From Thermoplasmata archaeon (GTDB lineage: Archaea > Thermoplasmatota > Thermoplasmata > Thermoplasmatales > Thermoplasmataceae), in contig JAJZIN010000023.1 of the NCBI GenBank assembly GCA_021810575.1, forward strand, positions 1 through 10,084: a DNA stretch of 10,084 nt. The letters are read 5' to 3'. Below the pieces are notes generated by a model. The model had not been told where the DNA came from, made no database searches, and worked only from the letters and a program-made list of their open reading frames with translations. Position 1 is the stretch's first letter. Each line of letters begins with the position of its first letter. The position numbers and the translations under genes are program-made. Shown piece by piece: positions 5,598 through 10,084 of the stretch.

Positions 5598-6119
5598 CTG
5601 TTTCCACATCACATATGCATCAGAGCCGTCACTGTAATAATTTCTTAATATTGAGGTAACCATGAACCCATGTTTCTGGTAAAATTCTATTCCCCTCCTG
5701 TTGTCGATCCTCACTTCAAGCCTGACTGTAATAAAACCATAAATCTGGCATGTCTGGATGAAATTCTCAATGATTTCTCCCCCAATCCCAAGACTTCGGT
5801 ATTTTTCTTCTGTAGCCAGCATCAGTATTCTCGCCTCGCTCTGGGTTACCTTTCTTCCCGCGAGGAAACCAAATATCCTATCCCTTGCTGAATATACAAT
5901 AAAGCCATCCGGCCAGCTCTGGTAAATTTCCATCATAAGATCCCGTGAGTATCTTTCTGATAGGGATTTCTGTGAGATATCCATTGCTCTCTTTATCTCA
6001 TGGGGTTCTATTCGTCTGACCACATGTTCCTGTATCTCCTCTCTCTGCATATCTATGCTTGAATATGTGTTGGTATCTAATAATCCTTTTTTAGAATTAT
6101 TCCTCCCGAATATCCTCAT
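5589..6119 (-). CDS. GNAT N-acetyltransferase, Ard1/RimI-like
   Basis: 176 residues from the chosen start. The acetyl-CoA loop is KYRSLGIGG (106-114), followed by VRLEVRIDNRRGIEFYQKHGF (132-152), the conserved RimI/Ard1 segment, and YYSDGSDAYVM (161-171), typical of archaeal Ard1-type N-alpha-acetyltransferases that modify protein N-termini or the ribosomal protein S18-like substrate. About 30 polar residues precede the domain. The frame is open to an ATG at 6152, but the ATG at 6119 has a perfect site, GGAGG at 6129-6125 with a 5-base spacer, so I start there. It overlaps the 3' end of the MBL gene by 23 bases, so the two are probably translationally coupled. It ends in a 9-base tail-to-tail overlap with the nucleotidyltransferase. 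Substrate specificity is unknown. Confidence 0.85.
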   Translation of the reverse strand: MRIFGRNNSKKGLLDTNTYSSIDMQREEIQEHVVRRIEPHEIKRAMDISQKSLSERYSRDLMMEIYQSWPDGFIVYSARDRIFGFLAGRKVTQSEARILMLATEEKYRSLGIGGEIIENFIQTCQIYGFITVRLEVRIDNRRGIEFYQKHGFMVTSILRNYYSDGSDAYVMWKQLV

Positions 6120-6738
6120 GCTTTCCTCCATCAAACCTGAATGGCTTCCCATGCCCTGGAAAGATTGTGGCTTCTTTTTCCTCGCTCAGGATCTGGATAG
6201 ATGATAATGCCTTGCTGTAATCAAGAGTGAATCCCCTGTTAAATGTGATTTTCTCTCCATTTTTCATGGCAGCATCTCCGACAAAAAGAGCCCTTAGGCC
6301 CGTGAAAAGATATGATGTGCTGTCAGGAGTATGTCCATTTGATTTTATCACCTTTATTCCTTCAAATTTCAATTCGGAGACCGGTCTTACATCCTTTACA
6401 GGCTTTGATTTCATTACAGTTGCCACGAACCTGGACATGAAACTGCTGGCAGGAGTCATCTTCTTCTGACCTCTGACAACGTCTATCTCACCATCTGGCA
6501 CATATATGACAGGATTGAATGTATTCTTTACCAGTGAAAGACCACCTATATGATCTGGATGATAATGTGTAATGAGGATTATATCCGGCTTTGTCTTCAG
6601 TGTGTTGTAATATTCCACTATCTTCTTTCCTGAGCCTTTAGTTCCTGCGTCAATGAGGAACCGTTTTCCATTGAATGAAACATCATAACAGTTTGCCATT
6701 GTTCCAGGGATGAGTGTGAAGGAGTTCACGACTTCCAT
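6097..6738 (-). CDS. Metallo-beta-lactamase-fold hydrolase
   Basis: 213 residues, a single MBL domain with an intact dinuclear metal site: HYHPDH at 58-63 (His58, His60, Asp62, His63), His136 in NGHTPDS, Asp155 in FVGDAAM and His196 in FPGHGKP. The order and spacing match glyoxalase II-like or small-molecule hydrolases; there is no beta-CASP extension, so an RNA nuclease of that class is unlikely. The substrate is unknown, with thioesters, lactones or phosphodiesters possible. The ATG at 6738 sits 25 bases after a TATA-like TTTAATTAA, suggesting its own leaderless transcript. The XPD gene ends 39 bases upstream, so read-through is also possible. The Ard1-like gene overlaps its 3' end and may share its transcript. 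Confidence 0.9.
   Translation of the reverse strand: MEVVNSFTLIPGTMANCYDVSFNGKRFLIDAGTKGSGKKIVEYYNTLKTKPDIILITHYHPDHIGGLSLVKNTFNPVIYVPDGEIDVVRGQKKMTPASSFMSRFVATVMKSKPVKDVRPVSELKFEGIKVIKSNGHTPDSTSYLFTGLRALFVGDAAMKNGEKITFNRGFTLDYSKALSSIQILSEEKEATIFPGHGKPFRFDGGKHEDIREE
6125..6129 (-). promoter_or_regulatory. Shine-Dalgarno site inside the MBL gene
   Basis: GGAGG reads 6129 to 6125, then AAAGC, then the ATG at 6119. It lies within the last codons of the upstream hydrolase and decides the acetyltransferase start over the ATGs at 6152 and 6131, which lack such a site. Confidence 0.6.
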
Positions 6739-6758
6739 ACTGATAAAATGTAATACCG

Positions 6759-6768
6759 TTAATTAAAC
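6759..6768 (-). promoter_or_regulatory. TATA-like box for the MBL-acetyltransferase pair
   Basis: On the minus strand GTTTAATTAA (6768 to 6759) is centred about 25 bases before the MBL ATG at 6738, in the 39-base gap after XPD. No Shine-Dalgarno site is present, which fits leaderless translation. Confidence 0.4.
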
Positions 6769-6777
6769 TTGTAGGTA

Positions 6778-8670
6778 TTATTTAATGTGACTTTCGAAAA
6801 AGGAATTGATATCATCTCGTATATTGTTGCTTAGCCTTGCATTTATGTATGGTTCAAGCATCTGAACCCTACCATCCAGTATTATGATGACTCCTATGTC
6901 ACTTTCAGATCTTATGACCCTTCCCATTGTCTGCCTGACCTTTATAATTGCCGGGAATAGAAAAGCGTACTGCCATCCTGAGCCAAAAAGCAAGTCATAA
7001 TACGAGGAAAGCGCCCTCTGTTTTATTGTGGGTTTCGGGAACGGAATGCCTGCGAGTATCTCAACTTCGAGGAGGTTCCCGGGAAGGTTTATGCCTTCAG
7101 AGAGTCTTCCACCCATTACACCGAAAAGTGGCTGGTTTTCCTTCCTGTAAAGTGAGATGAGATGCTGAAAATCGCGCTGGGTCATTGATCTTGATTCAGA
7201 CAGGTGTGGAAATTTTACCTTTGTTTCTATGTACTGCATTGTATTGAATGAAGGGAAGAACACCATTGACTTCCTGTCAAGTCCCGTGAGGATTTCAGTT
7301 ATTGCTTTCACGTATTCATCGGCCATTTCCGCTCCAAATTCAGAATATTTCGTGGTAAGATTATCCCTGTAAAGGATGAGTAGATTTGATTGTGGAAAAA
7401 TATTTTTAATTGACTTGAATTCAAAGTTTACAATACCAGTCATATTGGTGTAAAGCCATACAGGATCGAGTGTTGCAGAGACGTGAATTGTGGATGACCG
7501 AAAAAGTGGTTCAAGAACAATTGATGGATCAAGGCAGTATGCCTCCAGCTTCTCCTCTTTCTCCCTTGAAACTATACATATGAATCTGTCAAATTCCGCA
7601 AATCTCAGGAATTTTAGCTTTTCTCCAAGAATTTTAATGTGCGACATTGGAACCTTGCCAAGGTTTTCCTTCTGGTCTTCTATCTGGGAACCAAATGCAA
7701 TGAGGGCATCAACCATGTACTCTATCTCATCTGATTTTCTCTTCGTATAGATGCTCATTTCCTCAAATATATCCCTGAACATGATTCTCTTTTCGATCTG
7801 GTTTTCGGCCAGATCGCGGGTCAATTCAATGAGAGATACCCTGATTGTTTCCATGAAATCAGATACATGTACAGATGGCTGGAGTTCGGGATCGCCAAAT
7901 TCCACCGCCTCTTTTTCTGAAATGTTTACAGTATTCATGGATATTTCCAGCGAATTTGATTCCCTGGCAATATCAGGAAGGTTATGGGCTTCATCTATTA
8001 TTATAACCAGGTTTTCTCTTGAGGTTCTCCAGTTATATATAGTGGTGATGGCCATGTTTGAATTTACGAAATATGAATATGGCATTACAACAAGGTCCGC
8101 ATCCCTCATTGCAAATTTAAGAGATTCATACGGGCATATTTTCCTGGCCCTTAGAGTTTCAAAAATGTCCTCGATAGATTGAATATTTTCAAGGATATAC
8201 TCCCTCGTTTCCTCTGAAGAAATTCCACTGTTATAATAGTAGCATCCTCCATCCTTCCTTTCCTTCGTTCTCTTCTTTCTGGATGAACACATTTTAGAGA
8301 GTGATTCCGTTGTAAAATCCGAATCTTTCTCAAGTTCCATGTATAGTGGGCAGAGATTTACCCTTCCCTGCATGGCAATTGCCCTGAAATCCATTGCTTT
8401 TGAGAGAATCTTCAGTTCCCTGAGAATCTGGTCCTGCTGTGAATTTGTCCTTGTAAGGTATAGAACTTTTTTTCCTGTCTTTTTTGCATATATAATTGAT
8501 GAAATAATAGATATTATTGTCTTTCCAGAACCTGTTGGAGATTCTATTATGGGTACAACCTGCTTGAGCAGGCATTCCACAGCGAAATTTATAGCTTCAA
8601 TCTGATATGGCTTCAGTCTGATTGATCCATAACTGGATTGTGCAAAACTTTCACCTTTCGATTCCTTCAC
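6778..8670 (-). CDS. xpd: XPD/Rad3-family iron-sulfur DNA helicase
   Basis: 630 residues, a superfamily 2 5'-to-3' helicase. Walker A is SPTGSGKT (44-51), motif II IIDEAHN (224-230), motif III VSATLD (397-402), and motif VI QTMGRVIRSESD (580-591). Four cysteines, Cys107, Cys128, Cys143 and Cys179, lie between Walker A and DEAH as expected for the 4Fe-4S domain that separates DNA strands. Residues ~240-390 form the arch domain. Length and layout match archaeal XPD, structurally known from Thermoplasma and Sulfolobus; DinG is the closest alternative. It unwinds DNA in repair. The GTG start at 8670 overlaps the TGA of the upstream TPR gene as GTGA. No good Shine-Dalgarno site sits at the usual distance, so re-initiation after the TPR gene is likely. 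Confidence 0.95.
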   Translation of the reverse strand: MKESKGESFAQSSYGSIRLKPYQIEAINFAVECLLKQVVPIIESPTGSGKTIISIISSIIYAKKTGKKVLYLTRTNSQQDQILRELKILSKAMDFRAIAMQGRVNLCPLYMELEKDSDFTTESLSKMCSSRKKRTKERKDGGCYYYNSGISSEETREYILENIQSIEDIFETLRARKICPYESLKFAMRDADLVVMPYSYFVNSNMAITTIYNWRTSRENLVIIIDEAHNLPDIARESNSLEISMNTVNISEKEAVEFGDPELQPSVHVSDFMETIRVSLIELTRDLAENQIEKRIMFRDIFEEMSIYTKRKSDEIEYMVDALIAFGSQIEDQKENLGKVPMSHIKILGEKLKFLRFAEFDRFICIVSREKEEKLEAYCLDPSIVLEPLFRSSTIHVSATLDPVWLYTNMTGIVNFEFKSIKNIFPQSNLLILYRDNLTTKYSEFGAEMADEYVKAITEILTGLDRKSMVFFPSFNTMQYIETKVKFPHLSESRSMTQRDFQHLISLYRKENQPLFGVMGGRLSEGINLPGNLLEVEILAGIPFPKPTIKQRALSSYYDLLFGSGWQYAFLFPAIIKVRQTMGRVIRSESDIGVIIILDGRVQMLEPYINARLSNNIRDDINSFFESHIK

Positions 8671-9365
8671 TCAAGCTTTCGCTTCCTTTCTTCTATTTCA
8701 TTCATGTCTACACTGAACCTTGTTGCTTCATCAAGCACCTTTGAGGCTTCTTCTTTCCTGCCAAGTTCTACCAGTGTATCAGATTTCAATAGGTAATAGC
8801 TTCCATTCTCAGGTGATATTTCAATTGCCTTTTCAATATCTTTCAGTGCATCCTCAAACCTTCCCATTTCCATCAGGGTTTCATATCTTTTGTACACGAA
8901 TATCTGGTCCATGCTATTAAGCCTGATAGCCTCGGAGTAATCTTTTAAGGCTTCTTCCTTCTTTCCAATCTTGAAGAATGCATTTCCCCTGTTATAAAAG
9001 AAATCGGGTATATCTGACTCAAGTTCTATTGCCTTATTGAATTCTTCCACAGCTTCCCTTGCCATTCCTGAATCTTCAAGTGCGGCCCCAAGGGCATTAT
9101 GGTAATCGGCGTTTTCAGGTATTATTTCTATGGCGTTCCTGTAATCCTTTACTGCCTGCTCATACATTCTCATCGAATAATAGGCAAGACCCCTGTTGAA
9201 GTGATAATCCGGATCGTTTGGCAGTATCTTTATTGCCTTGGTGAACTCCTTTATTGCATCTGGGTATTTCTTAAGATTGAAGAATGCTATTCCCCTCTCA
9301 TTATAATCATCTGCAATTTCATCTCTATCCCTAAGTTCATCTGGGTTTTTTATTTCTTCTGGCAC
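8667..9365 (-). CDS. Tetratricopeptide-repeat protein, six TPRs
   Basis: 232 residues built almost wholly from TPR units of 34 residues at about 18-51, 52-85, 86-119, 120-153, 154-187 and 188-221. Each has the W/Y-x-x-x-G/A and A-x-x-x-A pattern (YNERGIAFFNLKKYPDAIKEF, then AI-x-L/I-x-P-x-N). There is no signal peptide, membrane segment or catalytic domain, so it is probably a soluble cytoplasmic scaffold that binds peptides or proteins. An acidic 17-residue head and a basic tail (EERKRKLE) flank the repeats. It starts at GTG (9365); upstream in frame is a TGA, so no longer start exists. The stop TGA (8669-8667) overlaps the XPD GTG, so the two are coupled and may be functional partners. The partner itself cannot be told from sequence. 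Confidence 0.9.
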   Translation of the reverse strand: MPEEIKNPDELRDRDEIADDYNERGIAFFNLKKYPDAIKEFTKAIKILPNDPDYHFNRGLAYYSMRMYEQAVKDYRNAIEIIPENADYHNALGAALEDSGMAREAVEEFNKAIELESDIPDFFYNRGNAFFKIGKKEEALKDYSEAIRLNSMDQIFVYKRYETLMEMGRFEDALKDIEKAIEISPENGSYYLLKSDTLVELGRKEEASKVLDEATRFSVDMNEIEERKRKLE

Positions 9366-9382
9366 AGTTCAACAATTCAGAA

Positions 9383-9396
9383 TAATACTTTAATCT
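9383..9396 (-). promoter_or_regulatory. TATA-like box for the TPR-XPD pair
   Basis: The minus strand reads AGATTAAAGTATTA, centred about 25 bases before the GTG at 9365. This fits a leaderless TPR-XPD transcript. The 63-base gap to the RNase HII stop has no T-run on this strand, so read-through from rnhB is also possible. Confidence 0.4.
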
Positions 9397-9428
9397 AATG
9401 TTTTATTTTTCTCTATTAACTTGCTTCA

Positions 9429-10061
9429 TTATATTCTTCCCTGTTTTTCTTCCTTCATTATCCTTATGTATGTACTCCATTTAGTCCTGACTATGGGCCT
9501 GAGCTCATTTCCATTCCTGATGGATTTCCTCAAGAATTCTATAGTTTTTGGGTCAGATGGGTAACCTGAACCAACTTCACCATAAGTCCGGATTATTTCT
9601 CTAATCTCTCTGTCCCGTATTACCTTGGCTATTATTGAAGCTGCAGATACCACAGGGAACAGGACATCGCCCTTATGCCTGCATATTACATCTTTTCCAG
9701 TTGCACTGGACAGTTTCTTGGACAGCCTCTGCTCGTTTACATCAAATGCATCAACATAAACCCTGTTTTCACCAGATTCATTGATCAGATCTATGGCAAA
9801 CTTTTCCTCGATTTCATTCAGCGTCATAATATTCATCATTTCGTTTATTTCAGATGAAGTTATAATCCTGAATTGCACGCTTTCTGATCTTTCTTTTATC
9901 TTTTCAAACAGATTCTCTCTTGACCCAGGATTAAGGGTCTTTGAGTCTCTTGCACCTATGGATGACATTACTTCCTGCTCAGAGCACACAATTGCCATAA
10001 CCATGGGACCTATAACCGGTCCTCTACCTGCTTCATCCATACCACAGCATATCTCAGACAT
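9429..10061 (-). CDS. rnhB: Ribonuclease HII
   Basis: 210 residues. The family opening CGMDEAGRGPVIGP spans 6-19 and supplies Asp9, Glu10 and the GRG motif (12-14). The remaining acidic metal ligands are Asp104 (YVDAFD) and Asp132 in KGDVLFPVVSAASIIAKVIRD. Tyr167 in GSGYPSDPKT is the conserved residue that senses a 5' ribonucleotide-DNA junction. The enzyme removes ribonucleotides from DNA and RNA of RNA-DNA hybrids in the cytoplasm. The ATG at 10061 leaves only eight residues before Asp9, as usual for the family. The frame stays open to the window edge, and another frame ends at TGA 10063-10061 overlapping this ATG, so a coupled upstream gene is possible. No Shine-Dalgarno site is seen. The TPR gene follows after 63 bases. 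Confidence 0.95.
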   Translation of the reverse strand: MSEICCGMDEAGRGPVIGPMVMAIVCSEQEVMSSIGARDSKTLNPGSRENLFEKIKERSESVQFRIITSSEINEMMNIMTLNEIEEKFAIDLINESGENRVYVDAFDVNEQRLSKKLSSATGKDVICRHKGDVLFPVVSAASIIAKVIRDREIREIIRTYGEVGSGYPSDPKTIEFLRKSIRNGNELRPIVRTKWSTYIRIMKEEKQGRI

Positions 10062-10084
10062 CAGTGCATGGTCATGGATTCGAT
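10061..10084 (-). CDS. Possible last codons of an upstream gene
   Basis: The minus strand from the right edge reads IESMTMH then TGA at 10063-10061, which overlaps the rnhB ATG as TGATG. That junction is common between coupled genes, but only seven codons are visible and no family can be named. It may be non-coding. Confidence 0.2.
   Translation of the reverse strand: MESMTMH

Noticed and set aside
7751..8182. 143-codon plus-strand frame opposite the XPD gene.
   Set aside because: It is antisense to a helicase with complete motifs; the translation is Ser/Phe-rich, with no recognisable family.
8667..9365. DNA-level tandem repeats of about 102 bases as a repeat element.
   Set aside because: The periodicity comes from the 34-residue TPR units. 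The nucleotide copies are too diverged to count as a recent repeat.
1..10084. Search for CRISPR arrays, insertion sequences, tRNA genes, attachment sites or a defence cassette.
   Set aside because: No spaced direct repeats, transposase or recombinase motifs, cloverleaf sequences or nuclease-toxin cassettes were seen. The region reads as a stable chromosomal housekeeping segment.

Overview
The window looks like chromosomal DNA of a moderately AT-rich archaeon, most likely of the Thermoplasmatales (Thermoplasma/Ferroplasma/Cuniculiplasma type). The support is an XPD/Rad3 helicase with four iron-sulfur cysteines, an Ard1/RimI-type N-terminal acetyltransferase, a compact AlaX editing protein and an archaeal RNase HII. 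Arg is mostly AGA/AGG and ATA is frequent. Many starts carry AT-rich TATA-like boxes about 25 bases upstream and lack a Shine-Dalgarno site, which is the leaderless pattern. The lineage is inferred from gene content; no rRNA is present. There is no mobile element, CRISPR array, tRNA or recognisable defence system, and no gene-free stretch longer than 300 bases.

Layout. 1-148 (minus): the first codons of carA, preceded by a 27-codon leader ORF whose stop overlaps a GTG start of carA as GTGA. 261-881 (plus): a membrane-anchored beta-rich protein of unknown function, with a palindrome between its TATA-like box and its start. 945-2464 (minus): the HtpX membrane protease, and upstream of it a five-helix membrane protein of unknown function. 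2612-5597 (plus): AlaX, glycine C-acetyltransferase (Kbl), and a sugar-phosphate nucleotidyltransferase with a C-terminal cupin-like extension. 5589-10061 (minus): read in transcription order from the right edge, RNase HII, a six-repeat TPR protein, the XPD helicase, a metallo-beta-lactamase-fold hydrolase and an Ard1-like acetyltransferase.

How the genes may work together. RNase HII and XPD are genome-maintenance enzymes, and the TPR gene between them is locked to XPD by a 4-base GTGA stop/start overlap, so it may be a partner of the helicase. The MBL hydrolase and acetyltransferase overlap by 23 bases and are probably coupled. AlaX (clears Ser/Gly mischarged on tRNA-Ala) beside Kbl (makes glycine from threonine-derived 2-amino-3-ketobutyrate) is a suggestive but unproven thematic pair. 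HtpX and the upstream five-helix protein may share a membrane quality-control role.

Most genes here are ordinary housekeeping genes. The observations most worth a second look are the carA leader ORF, the coupled TPR-XPD pair, the palindromic promoter of the 206-residue membrane protein, and the nucleotidyltransferase-cupin fusion.
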